DNA from: JAWXBT01 sp964523015
GTDB taxonomy: Bacteria; Bdellovibrionota_C; UBA2361; J135
DNA length: 40,302 bases
Direction of reading: 5' to 3'
Assembly: GCA_964523015.1 (NCBI GenBank)
Contig: CAZFXN010000023.1
Location: 1 to 40,302 of the forward strand
Part shown: positions 1 through 9,072 of the stretch, piece by piece
Layout: each line of letters opens with the position of its first letter
Position numbering within the stretch: position 1 is the stretch's first letter
Position numbers and translations under genes: made by a program
Notes under the pieces: generated by a model
What the model saw: only the letters and a program-made list of their open reading frames with translations
What the model was told of the DNA's origin: nothing
The model's database searches: none

Positions 1-61
1 AATCATTAGGATTTTTGGAAGAAATAGTCCCTAAGGCCTTATCTTAATGCCATTCCACTCT

Positions 62-87
62 GTGTCCTCTTTCCGTGTCCTCTTTCC
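62..87. repeat. Two tandem copies of a 13-nt sequence
   Basis: GTGTCCTCTTTCC occurs twice head to tail, just downstream of the stop of the minus-strand SYLF gene. No function is visible. It is noted because short tandem duplications recur across this window. Nothing else is recognised in bases 1-117. Confidence 0.7.
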
Positions 88-117
88 GTCTAAACGATTG
101 GTGAGATGGAGAAGAGT

Positions 118-822
118 TTATGGAAGCAGCGAAGTGAATTTCTTCGTGTATCCAGTAGTATCAGGTGATTCATCGCCTTCAAGCAATGCTAAATAGTCGA
201 CTTTTTTGTCGTAATATTTAGCAAGACCATCTTCATCCTGTCCAATTCTACTGCCATTAACTGACACCCCAGCAAATACTCCCTCTGTACGTGAGTACAC
301 GATCACACCGGCATTTGATGGATCTAAGTTCGTATCGAATTTTCCAGCGACTGCACTTACATCCGTTCCAAGCATAAAGTTCCCACGCTTTAGGGCTGAC
401 TCAGCGTCTTGACTTTGAAAGAACAGAACAAGGTCAGTTGATTTTGCACCGGCCTGTAAACCGAGACTACCCTGATTTAGGGAAATTGCCGCCGGGTGAC
501 TCCACGCTCCGATACTGTTTTTGCAGCTTGCAATGCCATTTCCATGTGTACCTCCAACAATTAATGCGCCAGTCAGGACGCTTGGAAGTACCGCGATACA
601 GCGAGCATTCTCCGTTACACTAGTATGAATTCGGCCGTGCTCTCCTGCTGTGATGGTACGGTATACCTCAGCGGAATCATCGATCATCTTATTAAAGCTA
701 ACCGTCTCTTTGTTCTCGTTCATGCGTGCTCGCATATCCGGATCAGTCTCAGTCCATCCGAGCTGAACAAAAGTAAGTGTCAGTGTGATGGTTAAAGCTG
801 TTTTTCCCATTATTTTCTTCAT
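118..822 (-). CDS. SYLF (Ysc84/DUF500) domain lipid-binding protein, secreted
   Basis: A 234-residue protein with a signal peptide (about residues 1-24, ending LGWTE). The rest matches the SYLF family: ARCIAVLPSVLTGALIVGG near residues 73-91, GAWSHPAAISLNQGSLGLQAG near 105-125, then STDLVLFF and DPSNAGVIVYSRTEGVFAGVSV. SYLF proteins bind phosphoinositides or other membrane lipids in eukaryotes. Bacterial secreted versions are abundant but of unclear role, probably periplasmic or surface lipid binding. AAGGA sits 5 nt before the ATG, supporting this start. A decayed second copy of the same family lies at about 14.2-14.46 kb. Family assignment is firm; function is unknown. Confidence 0.9.
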   Translation of the reverse strand: MKKIMGKTALTITLTLTFVQLGWTETDPDMRARMNENKETVSFNKMIDDSAEVYRTITAGEHGRIHTSVTENARCIAVLPSVLTGALIVGGTHGNGIASCKNSIGAWSHPAAISLNQGSLGLQAGAKSTDLVLFFQSQDAESALKRGNFMLGTDVSAVAGKFDTNLDPSNAGVIVYSRTEGVFAGVSVNGSRIGQDEDGLAKYYDKKVDYLALLEGDESPDTTGYTKKFTSLLP

Positions 823-967
823 AATATCCTTAGTTTTTATATTATATTATAACAGTGGCGTCCTATCTCGGTTGCTGATGTCTTCTATAATACACTTCAG
901 TGGGATCCTATGATCGGCGTCATGGCCAGATGAGAATTATTCCGACAAGTTGATCGGAAACTTACGC

Positions 968-1819
968 CTACGGATGGTCCAAGTTATTGAGAAATTGCCG
1001 ATGAAGGTCCTCACCGAGCTGCTGCTCGAATTCTTTTGAGGATATCTGAAACGCCTGCTTAAATGCGCTACTCTGATCTTGTCCCTTTCTTAGACCGTCA
1101 AAGAAAACACGAAGTGCTTTAAATCCATAGGTATCTATTATACGGTTGGTGGCAAAAAGCGCCTGCGCATATGCTGGGGCCACCATCTCCGAATCTAGTG
1201 CGGTAAAACCCCCCGCTAAAAGAGAAAGATTAATTGGTGAGTGTTGGCGCAACCATCCTTTTAGTGCGGGTTTAAGTGCAGCGTTGACTTGACCTTCAGC
1301 GCGCTGGGCTAGCCCCTCGTCCAACCAGCCGGGGCAGTTGCCACCCGAAAGAGTATGCACCACTGCGTGACTATATTCATGGCCAACCGAGCGAAAAAGG
1401 TCATCAAGATCGACTTGCTCCAGCGAATATAAAGAGATCATTATCTGCCCGCGAAGGTATAAGGCCTGGGTCCAACGGGGTGCGCCGCTTACGCGGAAAA
1501 ACGACTCTTCATCCATCAGATGAACCGAAGTCATCAATGGTGGAATGTCACCGAATTTCTGTTCGAAATCCTGATGTGTTCTGATGATTGAGGCTGATAC
1601 CTTATATGCCAGTGGAGCCCAGCTCTCTGGTGAAATTAAAGTTAGGTGGCTTCCACCTTTCAGTGCTATTGGGGCAAGGCGAAATCGCTCTGGAGCAGCA
1701 GTCTTTATTTTTTTGACGTCCGGCGATATCTGGGCGAAGGAGCGAGCCTCTTCAGCTCTCGCATCTGAGCTAAATCCAATCAGGAAGGATAGAAGGAATA
1801 GAACGACAGAAAGCTTCAT
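968..1819 (-). CDS. Secreted gluzincin-like metallopeptidase (peptidase MA-like)
   Basis: A 283-residue protein with a cleavable signal peptide (about 1-22, ending DARA). It has a zinc-binding HEYSH motif at about residues 147-151 (HExxH) and a downstream glutamate in WLDEGLAQ (E168). That spacing is typical of gluzincins of the peptidase MA-like family. The C-terminal region with AYAQALFATNRIIDTYG is the usual helical part of such proteins. It probably acts in the periplasm; the substrate cannot be told. No clear Shine-Dalgarno precedes the ATG, so the exact start is less certain than the frame. Confidence 0.82.
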   Translation of the reverse strand: MKLSVVLFLLSFLIGFSSDARAEEARSFAQISPDVKKIKTAAPERFRLAPIALKGGSHLTLISPESWAPLAYKVSASIIRTHQDFEQKFGDIPPLMTSVHLMDEESFFRVSGAPRWTQALYLRGQIMISLYSLEQVDLDDLFRSVGHEYSHAVVHTLSGGNCPGWLDEGLAQRAEGQVNAALKPALKGWLRQHSPINLSLLAGGFTALDSEMVAPAYAQALFATNRIIDTYGFKALRVFFDGLRKGQDQSSAFKQAFQISSKEFEQQLGEDLHRQFLNNLDHP

Positions 1820-2206
1820 AGTATGTATGATGATGTAAAAGGTGTTAACAGTTCTCCCTTTCTATGACGGGGATCATATTGGTTCATTCAGATCTATGTA
1901 TACCAATAGTAGGAATAGGGCGATGGATGGAATGTAGAAATTGCAATCTGAGGCGACCGATGATGTCTGATCAGAACGAAGTTTATTTCACCACAACAAA
2001 CCACAACAAAAGGAATAACTTTAATCCATTGGTGGTGTTAGTGGTAATTAGATAGACCATACTAGGTAGGACAGTGTTCACCAGGTGAGCTAGCGACTAC
2101 TTCAGCTAACCATAATGTGAGCAACGATAGCAAAAAACTGTTTGATCTTCCCCCGTTCTGAAACACAGATTGGGCGTTTCAGCCGAAGGGTTGTCATAAA
2201 TGCGGG
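1820..2206. other. 387-bp intergenic region without a convincing gene
   Basis: It holds a tandem ACCACAACAA direct repeat (about 1990-2010) and a weak 7-bp inverted repeat, CTGAAAC...GTTTCAG (2158-2182), just beyond the hemolysin III stop. That inverted repeat could be a weak terminator. A 63-codon plus-strand frame (1864-2055) has no family features. Promoters for the peptidase gene must lie here, but I cannot fix -35/-10 boxes. Confidence 0.4.
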
Positions 2207-2868
2207 CTAGGATACCACTTGAACCATAAACGCGTAATGTGAAGCGCTTCCGAGTAATACCAGTACATGCCAGAAATCATGAGCAGAAAACCGACTTCTA
2301 AACAAGCTGGGCCAGTTCAACACGAACACAATAGAACCCACCGAGTAAAAGATCCCACCAAGGATGAGTAGATCAAATGCAAGGGGTGAAAGTATTTTTG
2401 AAAGCGATGGCAAAACAAGCAGAAATGACCACCCCATTGCAAGATAGATACCGACCTGAAAGTTTCGACCAGTAGGACCACGAGTAAGCGCAAGCCAAAT
2501 TCCAATCAGTGCTAAAATCCATTCCCCAACAAGTAGACCAACTCCAAAATCGCCTTTAACAACAAACAGACAAACTGGAGTATATGTACCGGCAATAAAA
2601 AGGTAAATTGCGGCGTAATCTAAACGCTCAAGTTTTTTTAGGGTAGCTTCGGAACAATGCAAACCATGCAAAAGACCGCTCACCAAAAAAAGCGCAATCA
2701 ATGCCAGGCTGTAAATTAGGACTGCGGAAACAGCACTACAGCTCCCGTTGCAGGAGCTCAATAAATAAACCGCGCCACACCCCCCGCCAGCGCTCCTAAC
2801 AAGTGAGACCAGGCAGCGAAAGGCTCGCGCAGCTGGGTGACTGGCAGTAGTTTCAACCCTCTATTCAT
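2207..2868 (-). pseudogene. Hemolysin III family (PAQR-like) membrane protein with a -1 frameshift
   Basis: The main frame (2207-2761) gives SGLLHGL, LDYAAIYLFIAGTYTP and SAHDFWHVLVLLGSASHY, the conserved S/H, D and H..xH segments of HlyIII/PAQR seven-TM proteins, but lacks the family N-terminus. That N-terminus is present upstream in the next frame: from ATG at 2868 it reads MNRGLKLLPVTQLREPFAAW then SHLLGALAGG, the classic start of the family. The two frames join if one G is added to the run of six Gs (plus-strand C at 2780-2785). The repaired protein is about 220 residues, normal for the family. This is either a recent one-base loss, a sequencing error, or slippage expression at the homopolymer. 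Confidence 0.85.
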
Positions 2869-2876
2869 TCTTTTAC

Positions 2877-2923
2877 GGCCATTGAATTAAAAGGCTATTG
2901 AATAAAAGGCTATTGAATTAAAA
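2877..2923. repeat. Three tandem 15-16-nt units
   Basis: The unit GGCTATTGAATTAAAA is repeated three times with small differences, between the hemolysin III start and the hairpin terminator. It is probably replication slippage; the last copy runs into the terminator stem. Confidence 0.75.
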
Positions 2924-2954
2924 GAAGGAGGACTCTCGTCCTCCTTCTTTTAAT
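2917..2954 (-). terminator. Rho-independent terminator of the outer-membrane barrel gene
   Basis: A 17-bp perfect stem (2917-2933 with 2938-2954) and a 4-nt loop, with A/T-rich outer ends that give U-rich RNA on either strand. It lies directly after the stop of the minus-strand gene at 2971 and before the hemolysin III start, so it should end that transcript. Confidence 0.8.
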
Positions 2955-2970
2955 ATTTTTACTAGATGTA

Positions 2971-3669
2971 CTAGAATGTATAGGTCAATAATGGTGTCAA
3001 GTATGCGCCACTAAGGTCTAAGTCCTCAGCTGGAGCGTCCATTTTAGCCCACATATAGCCGCCCTCTACAGACAATCCCCATCTGTCATTCAAGGCATAA
3101 TGAAGACGCAGACCTGCATGTGCTCCAACAGAAGTATCTTCCAGGTCATTAGCGGTATGTAATATGTCAGGACCACCACCAACGTACCAGGTAAAATTGT
3201 TACCCATCATTTGATAGTACTCAAGAGCAAATGGAATTCTTACAAAAGTAAGATGGGCTCTGTCTCCCTGCTCGGCAAATGCTGAGGCACCGGTTTGATC
3301 TACACTAATGTGTCCAACTTCTACGCCGACCCTATAATTAAGTGAATATTCAGGATCCCATGCGTCAAAGTAGAGAGCACCTCCAGTTTCAGTATCTTCA
3401 TCATCGAAATACCAAAGGGTGACACCAGGTGACAGTCGATACTTCCAACCAGAGTCCATCGTTTGCGCAGCGGTTTGATTCGTATATCCAGCGCCAGCTT
3501 GATTTTTTACCGGAATTCTTTCCCGATATTGATCTGGTGGCGGTGCATCTGCTTTTACCGCTTGAGCAGATACTACGAGACCGACAATTCCAAAATATAG
3601 TATCGGACGAAGACACCTTCGAACCGAACATGTTGTCATAATTCTACTAATCATACTTTTTCTAATCAT
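2971..3669 (-). CDS. Outer-membrane beta-barrel protein
   Basis: A 232-residue protein with a long N-terminal signal peptide (hydrophobic ILYFGIVGLVVSAQAVKA, cleavage near residue 41 before DAPPPD). Alternating aromatic/hydrophobic strands follow (WKYRLSPGVTLWYFDD, YSLNYRVGVEVGHISV, FTWYVGGGPDIL, WGLSVEGGYMWAKM), and the last residue is phenylalanine (LLTYTF), the usual signal for outer-membrane assembly. It resembles small OmpW/OmpA-like barrels of the outer-membrane beta-barrel superfamily. AGGAG lies 9 nt before the ATG. It is a single-gene unit ended by the strong hairpin at 2917-2954. Cargo or role is unknown. Confidence 0.75.
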   Translation of the reverse strand: MIRKSMISRIMTTCSVRRCLRPILYFGIVGLVVSAQAVKADAPPPDQYRERIPVKNQAGAGYTNQTAAQTMDSGWKYRLSPGVTLWYFDDEDTETGGALYFDAWDPEYSLNYRVGVEVGHISVDQTGASAFAEQGDRAHLTFVRIPFALEYYQMMGNNFTWYVGGGPDILHTANDLEDTSVGAHAGLRLHYALNDRWGLSVEGGYMWAKMDAPAEDLDLSGAYLTPLLTYTF

Positions 3670-3861
3670 AATATTTTACTCCTTTACTTAAGACCTTAAG
3701 TTCTCATATAGTATCAAAAGAGGATATAAATTCTCAAGTCTACCCCCGATGACTGCTTAATTTCTTTCATCTGCCGCAAATCTCGCCTCAGAGACGTGCG
3801 AAGTGAAAGAACTGCACTATAAGAAAGAAGAATAAATACCTTACAGAGAACTAAACGGAGT

Positions 3862-6711
3862 ATGACGAAGATCATGTTCATCATTTATGGTGTGCCAGGC
3901 AAAATTTATACGATTCTGCAGTTGCTCACATGCTTCTATTTAGTGATCAATCAACAGGCTTGCTACGCCGAGGACCCACAGGCATTTATATCTTCGCTCA
4001 AACAGACCTCAAAGGGCCCTTTTGAGGCGATTAAGTGGTACTGCTCAGATGGTACGATTTTGCCAGCTCGGGCCAATGGCTGCGGGGTAGGTAAAGAAGG
4101 ATTTCAACACGGAAAATTAAGGGATGATGTATTGGCCCTAAGAGAACGTGGTTTTGTTATCGCGAATCTTTTTGTTGCACTAGAACGTAATGACATCGAA
4201 AATTTATCAAATCATCCGCGAGCCCTTACTCCATTAGTACTCGAACGATATTTATATTTTCGCGACGATGGATGGATCTATCGCGGCGCTAGATCATATA
4301 GAGGCGCAATTCAAGAGGAGGATGAATCTCTCGCTGCCAACAAGTTACTTCTTCGATTAACTTCTAATAAGGATTGGCGAAGCTCCCATTTTTTGTTGCT
4401 TCGAGAAGCAGTAAAATTTTTCCCTCGTCAGTTTAATCCAGAGTTGATAACACAAATTCGTTCATTGGCAACGAGCATCGCCTCAAGTGATTCTCGTTTT
4501 AAAAAGCACAAAGATAGATTGCACGCCTTTATTGATCCGAGCGATGCCTCAATAATTCGGCAAGATGCTGTAGGAAAAAAATCAAATGGTGCTCATGAAA
4601 GATTAGCTACTCTCATCGAGACATTGCATTCAAAACCAAGTGCAGAAAAAATTATTGAGACTCTTATCCCCCGGTTACCCTTATCTTCTGCGACAAGAGA
4701 GATTGATGCCTTGTATCAAAGACTGAAACAGGCAAAATCTTTTGCTGAAAGATACATTGTTACCGGCTCAATAATTCACAGCTTACGATCAATTCTGACG
4801 CTGAACGAATTGTCAGCGCAAACATCTTTAGAGATAATATACGCCAACTTGGCGATAGAAGAACAACTCATCGCATCTCATCCCCGAATACTAAATAGTT
4901 TAACCAACATTAAACTGGCTGATCGACTCGAGCTTTTAGCTGCAACTGTGCATGCCGTATATGGTGCAGGTTTAATCTCTGAAAGAGAATTTAATTCTGC
5001 TTTTTCTGCTATAAGATCTTGCACAGTTTCCGGCACTAAGAAAGAACTTCAAAAACAACTTAGATATCTAGGGTTACTGCCGGCATGGGCTACTGGCGAA
5101 TTTAATTGGGAGTTTGGTATCGCAATTCAGAAGTTGAAAGAGATCGAACCATTGGTGAATAGTTTTATTGCAGATCGTTTAAGAGCAGGCCCGTTGGCTC
5201 TATATGCGCCGCTTCTTGCCTCTTTAGTGTCCGACTCGGATTTACGCGATGTGACTAATGAAATTTTTGGAGTTAGAGATGGTGGTGAAATTTATCCTTT
5301 AAGTCCAGGAGTGGCCAGAGGAGGCCTAAAGGTAGCTGATTCGGAAGCTGACGTTGCTCGAGCTGGCCCTAATGATATCTTAATTACGTCAGAGACGATT
5401 TCTGAATTACCCAGAGTCAAAGGAATTATCACCATTGGCGGGATGAATGTTCTTTCCCATATCCAGCTTCTGGCAATGAACCTTGGTATTCCACATATTT
5501 CGGTCGACAGCAGAATTGCAGATCTTTTAAGAACGAGAAACGGAGATAAAATATTATTCGAAGTATCTCCAGATGGTAAAGTTGTTATAGAAGAAGATCT
5601 AAGCTTAAACGATCCAGGATCTGACTCCGGGATCATTAAGAAAAAGCAAAATCTTGTTAAGAAAAAAGTAGACAGATCGGTTTCAAAACTTTTTACACTC
5701 AGCGAACTTTCTTATACTGATTCCGGGCGTATTGTAGGCCCTAAGGCCGCTAATCTAGCAATGCTCAAGAAGGAATATCCCGAACATGTTGCTGCCGCCG
5801 TTGTAATTCCCTTTGGGTTTTTCGGAAAACTATTTGAGTTACCATGCGCTGGACAGAAAAGTTTGCAGGAATACATTGTATCAACCGAAAGCGTTATTAA
5901 ATCTCTTTCACCTACCAGACAGAAACAGGAGCTTGCAAAATTACTATTAGATATCAGAAGTTGTATACAACGATCTACTTTTACCGAAAATTTTGTCGCT
6001 GAACTCTCTGCTAAACTTCATGAAACTTTAGGCCCATCATACCTTAGCCAGGGAGTATTTATTAGAAGTGACACCAACGTTGAAGATCTACCGCACTTTA
6101 CTGGGGCTGGCCTTAATCGAACTATCCCTAATGTTAAATCATTCAATGAAATCTTGCAGGGAATTAGACAAGTCTGGGAATCTCCATTTTCTGAACGTGC
6201 GGTTACGTGGCGTGGGGATGTCATTTCTTCACTGACCGACTTATTTGTTTCAGTCATCATTCAACAAGCTGTTCCGGTCGAAAAATCAGGAGTTCTTATA
6301 AGTGCCGATATATATAAATCAGGGCTCGCCCCTTTGCCTGCCTTTATAGTGTCAACCAACGAAGGCGTTGGGGGAGCAGTAGATAATCAATGGACTGAGT
6401 CCCTTTTGGTATCACAAAGAACTGGAGAAGTATGGATATATTCGGAAGCAAGCTCGGCCACAAAAAAGGTGTTAGCCCCAAAAGGTGGTATCTCTATAGA
6501 AGAAACTATACTCTCAGAACGAATTTTAACCAGCCAGGAACTCTCTATCCTCAGTCAATTGGCTGATGATATTCCAGGCCGGTTTGCTGCGATACTTTCT
6601 GATGGAAAATCTAGGTTACCTGCTGACATAGAATTTGGCTTTTTAAAAGGTCGGCTGCTGTTATTTCAAATTCGTCCATTACGACGTGCATCTTTATTAT
6701 CAGAGCGATGA
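3862..6711 (+). CDS. Secreted PEP/pyruvate-binding (dikinase-like) protein with GWD-type domain order
   Basis: A 949-residue protein. It has a signal-like N-terminus (hydrophobic ILQLLTCFYLVINQQACYA, likely cut before EDPQ, residue about 37), then about 430 residues of helical sequence I do not recognise. A phosphohistidine 'swivel' segment follows with VLSHIQLLAMNLGIP (His533), then an ATP-grasp PEP/pyruvate-binding domain: GPKAANLAML (626-635), RSDTNVEDLPHFTGAGLN (735-752), DIEFGFLKGRLLLFQIRPL (922-940). His domain before ATP domain, and the VLSH and TNVEDLP signatures, are as in glucan water dikinase and opposite to PpsA/PPDK. The family moves the beta-phosphate of ATP through His to an acceptor. 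The acceptor here is unknown, and an exported ATP user is odd. The stop overlaps the next start by 4 nt. Confidence 0.8.
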   Translation: MTKIMFIIYGVPGKIYTILQLLTCFYLVINQQACYAEDPQAFISSLKQTSKGPFEAIKWYCSDGTILPARANGCGVGKEGFQHGKLRDDVLALRERGFVIANLFVALERNDIENLSNHPRALTPLVLERYLYFRDDGWIYRGARSYRGAIQEEDESLAANKLLLRLTSNKDWRSSHFLLLREAVKFFPRQFNPELITQIRSLATSIASSDSRFKKHKDRLHAFIDPSDASIIRQDAVGKKSNGAHERLATLIETLHSKPSAEKIIETLIPRLPLSSATREIDALYQRLKQAKSFAERYIVTGSIIHSLRSILTLNELSAQTSLEIIYANLAIEEQLIASHPRILNSLTNIKLADRLELLAATVHAVYGAGLISEREFNSAFSAIRSCTVSGTKKELQKQLRYLGLLPAWATGEFNWEFGIAIQKLKEIEPLVNSFIADRLRAGPLALYAPLLASLVSDSDLRDVTNEIFGVRDGGEIYPLSPGVARGGLKVADSEADVARAGPNDILITSETISELPRVKGIITIGGMNVLSHIQLLAMNLGIPHISVDSRIADLLRTRNGDKILFEVSPDGKVVIEEDLSLNDPGSDSGIIKKKQNLVKKKVDRSVSKLFTLSELSYTDSGRIVGPKAANLAMLKKEYPEHVAAAVVIPFGFFGKLFELPCAGQKSLQEYIVSTESVIKSLSPTRQKQELAKLLLDIRSCIQRSTFTENFVAELSAKLHETLGPSYLSQGVFIRSDTNVEDLPHFTGAGLNRTIPNVKSFNEILQGIRQVWESPFSERAVTWRGDVISSLTDLFVSVIIQQAVPVEKSGVLISADIYKSGLAPLPAFIVSTNEGVGGAVDNQWTESLLVSQRTGEVWIYSEASSATKKVLAPKGGISIEETILSERILTSQELSILSQLADDIPGRFAAILSDGKSRLPADIEFGFLKGRLLLFQIRPLRRASLLSER

Positions 6712-8033
6712 TTATGATTAAAGCGATTCTTTTTAGATCTTTATTTACGATATCGCTGGTGTGTCTTTTAGGCACAAATGGATTTTCATATCCACTTGAT
6801 GGATTTGAAAGAACGGGGATTGAACGACTAAAGGGGTACTACTATGCAGCCTTTGATAGCACTGCTCGTAAAGAATTATTACCAGATGGGGCGCGTTTAT
6901 CGATAGGCCTCGTTCAACTTTCTCTTCACAACGTTTCTCTTTACAACATCCCCGTTACCTTTCCACAGTATAGCCCGTCATTATCAAAAGCACTTTCCGC
7001 TCTAGTGCACGAGCTGGCACCAGGTGCAAGTCTGAGCGCTTGTGACATATCGAATCCAACTACGATTATCTCTACGTCTATCTCTAGGCCTATCTGCGGA
7101 CATGTTAATGGTAATGCAAATTTTGTTGCCGGGAGTGTTGGCAAGCTTGTAGTCGCGCTTACTATTTATCATCAACTTGCTCGCCTTTACCCACAACTTG
7201 AGGATCGAATAAATATTTTAAAAAATCGGCTGATGACAGCCAATGAATTCGTTGAATCTGACACTCATGACGTACCCTTTTGGATTCAGACTGATAAAGA
7301 AGGGGGGAATTTAGAATATCGGCCACTACAGACCGGCGATACCGCTAATCTATGGAGTTACCTCGACTGGATGCTATCGGCCAGTTCAAATGGGGCTGCT
7401 AATATGGTAATGCGAGAGATTCTCCTAATGAAAGGTTTTCAAAAAAACTATCCTCCATCTTTGAAAGATGAAAAAGATTGGTTTGCAAAAACATCACCAG
7501 GCGCACGAGCAAATCTTTTCACCTCAGCAGTTAAAGAAGCGGTAGATTCTGCCGGCTTATCATTTGAGCATTTCAGACAATCTAGTTTATATACTTCTCT
7601 TGGAAAACGCCTTATTCCAAGTCGGGGAAGTATCGCCAGTACAAATGAACTTGTGAAATTTTTGTTCAAAGTTGAACAGGGAAAAGTAATAGACTTCTTT
7701 ACAAGTTTAGAATTGAAAAGACTACTTTACCTTACTCAAAGCCGGAGTCGCTATGGTGCTGCGCCGGTACTTACAGAGTCGGCCATATACTTTAAATCTG
7801 GATCTCTTTATAAGTGTCAAAGCGAGAAGGGCTATCAATGTGGGCAGTTCAAGGGGAATAAGCTCAATCTTTTAAATGCGGCAGCAATCGTCGAAAGCCC
7901 AGTTCTAAATCCCAAATTTAGATATATTGTTGCACTTTCAACGAACCAGTTAAAAAAAGATGCCGGGGAACTTCATCAAAGGCTAGCAACACGGGTACAT
8001 CAACTCTTCACTAACTCTTCACTTCGGGACTAG
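6708..8033 (+). CDS. Secreted serine hydrolase, class A beta-lactamase/transpeptidase-like fold
   Basis: A 441-residue protein with an N-terminal signal (LFTISLVCLLGTNGFS). It carries the three active-site motifs of penicillin-recognising enzymes: SVGK (Ser143-Lys146), SSN (226-228) and KSG (363-365). It is longer than a typical beta-lactamase (about 290), with extra sequence before the SxxK and between SxN and KSG, so a cell-wall or other periplasmic hydrolase is as likely as true beta-lactamase activity. Its ATG lies inside ATGA at the end of the dikinase-like gene, so the two are translationally coupled and probably act in one process. The 3' end overlaps the convergent lipoprotein hydrolase gene by 23 bp. 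Confidence 0.85.
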   Translation: MIMIKAILFRSLFTISLVCLLGTNGFSYPLDGFERTGIERLKGYYYAAFDSTARKELLPDGARLSIGLVQLSLHNVSLYNIPVTFPQYSPSLSKALSALVHELAPGASLSACDISNPTTIISTSISRPICGHVNGNANFVAGSVGKLVVALTIYHQLARLYPQLEDRINILKNRLMTANEFVESDTHDVPFWIQTDKEGGNLEYRPLQTGDTANLWSYLDWMLSASSNGAANMVMREILLMKGFQKNYPPSLKDEKDWFAKTSPGARANLFTSAVKEAVDSAGLSFEHFRQSSLYTSLGKRLIPSRGSIASTNELVKFLFKVEQGKVIDFFTSLELKRLLYLTQSRSRYGAAPVLTESAIYFKSGSLYKCQSEKGYQCGQFKGNKLNLLNAAAIVESPVLNPKFRYIVALSTNQLKKDAGELHQRLATRVHQLFTNSSLRD

Positions 8034-9063
8034 GTGCCGAAGCTGTAACTATCTCAGGAGAAAAGCTTCGACAATGAGTTGATCCTTTGCCAGTAACGAT
8101 TTGATCTAGGTCAACAATGAGGTTCTCGAGGATTCCTTGACCATTCGGATCGTTTAACAGCGCTACCGCGATATAATTTTTCTCTCCATTTGAAATTAGG
8201 GCACTGTCTGAATGAAAAGTGCTCCAGCTTCCAGACTTTCTAAAGAGTTTAGCATCAGGACAAACTGAATGTAGTCCTTTAACAAATTTATGGTTCAACC
8301 CTGGGTTAGAGAGAACTTCTTTCATTATCTTAGCCTGGTTGGCTGGTAATAGATGGCCACTTTCTAAGAGATAGTATAGTTGAGCTACTTTCATGGCAGA
8401 TGCGGCATGGGAGATATTAAGTAATGGATCTCTGCGCCAAGCTATTCCTTTTCCATATTCTTTACCTACCCATAACCCTCCGCCATTGCGAAGGTCATAG
8501 AGATTAAAATCCTCAAGCTGGCTTTCTATAAAATTTGGCCCAGTTTTATAGAAAAGTTCAGAAGCAGCTTCATTCGATGAGTAGCGAATCATTTCAGTAG
8601 CTAGCTGCTCAATTTCAGGTGTCCATGAAATAGTATCTTCTGATACTCTTTTTAAGAGCCCAAAGAGGATCGCAATTTTGGGTAAGCTAGCAGCATACAT
8701 CATGTTATTACCATTTATCTGTGCAATCTCAATGATAGGAGTCGTATTGAGATCAAATAGAGTAATGCCCAAGCGATTCTCAGAGATAAGTTTTGTTAGA
8801 TGGCGTTGTGCTAGTACTGAATCGAGACGTTCCTGAAGGGTTAGCTGCCCGGTGAGTAAAATTCGATTACCATCGGGATGCTTATAACGCTTTTGCGTGC
8901 TACAACCGGTAAAAAGTAAAATCACAATGATCGCGATTATACTCAAACCGGAGATTTTGTGGTTTATTTGCAACGGGTAGTTTATTTTCGGCAAGTAGCA
9001 AGCCATACTTATATACTCGGACAATTTGATCATGACCTGTAATGTCAAACACTTTATGGACAT
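8011..9063 (-). CDS. Lipoprotein serine hydrolase, class A beta-lactamase-like
   Basis: A 350-residue frame. A lipobox LFTGC (Cys54) after IIAIIVILLF marks a lipoprotein. Catalytic motifs are SLPK (Ser126-Lys129), SSN (162-164) and KSG (276-278), followed by WSTFHSDSALI. The motif set is the same as in the convergent gene 6708-8033, so these may be distant paralogues. The N-terminus before the signal is unusually long (36 residues); an internal ATG at 9006 (MACYLPK) would give a more normal lipoprotein signal and leave room for promoters between the divergent genes. Without a clear ribosome site the start is uncertain. Role: periplasmic wall or antibiotic hydrolysis; not decided by sequence. 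Confidence 0.82.
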   Translation of the reverse strand: MSIKCLTLQVMIKLSEYISMACYLPKINYPLQINHKISGLSIIAIIVILLFTGCSTQKRYKHPDGNRILLTGQLTLQERLDSVLAQRHLTKLISENRLGITLFDLNTTPIIEIAQINGNNMMYAASLPKIAILFGLLKRVSEDTISWTPEIEQLATEMIRYSSNEAASELFYKTGPNFIESQLEDFNLYDLRNGGGLWVGKEYGKGIAWRRDPLLNISHAASAMKVAQLYYLLESGHLLPANQAKIMKEVLSNPGLNHKFVKGLHSVCPDAKLFRKSGSWSTFHSDSALISNGEKNYIAVALLNDPNGQGILENLIVDLDQIVTGKGSTHCRSFSPEIVTASAPSPEVKS

Positions 9064-9072
9064 GCGTCGTAA

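Noticed and set aside
1864..2055. 63-codon plus-strand frame
   Set aside because: No ribosome site, no recognisable composition, and it spans a short direct repeat; intergenic.
6708..9063. Antibiotic resistance call for the two beta-lactamase-like genes
   Set aside because: The SxxK/SxN/KSG motifs are shared with many wall enzymes; length and context do not show beta-lactam hydrolysis.
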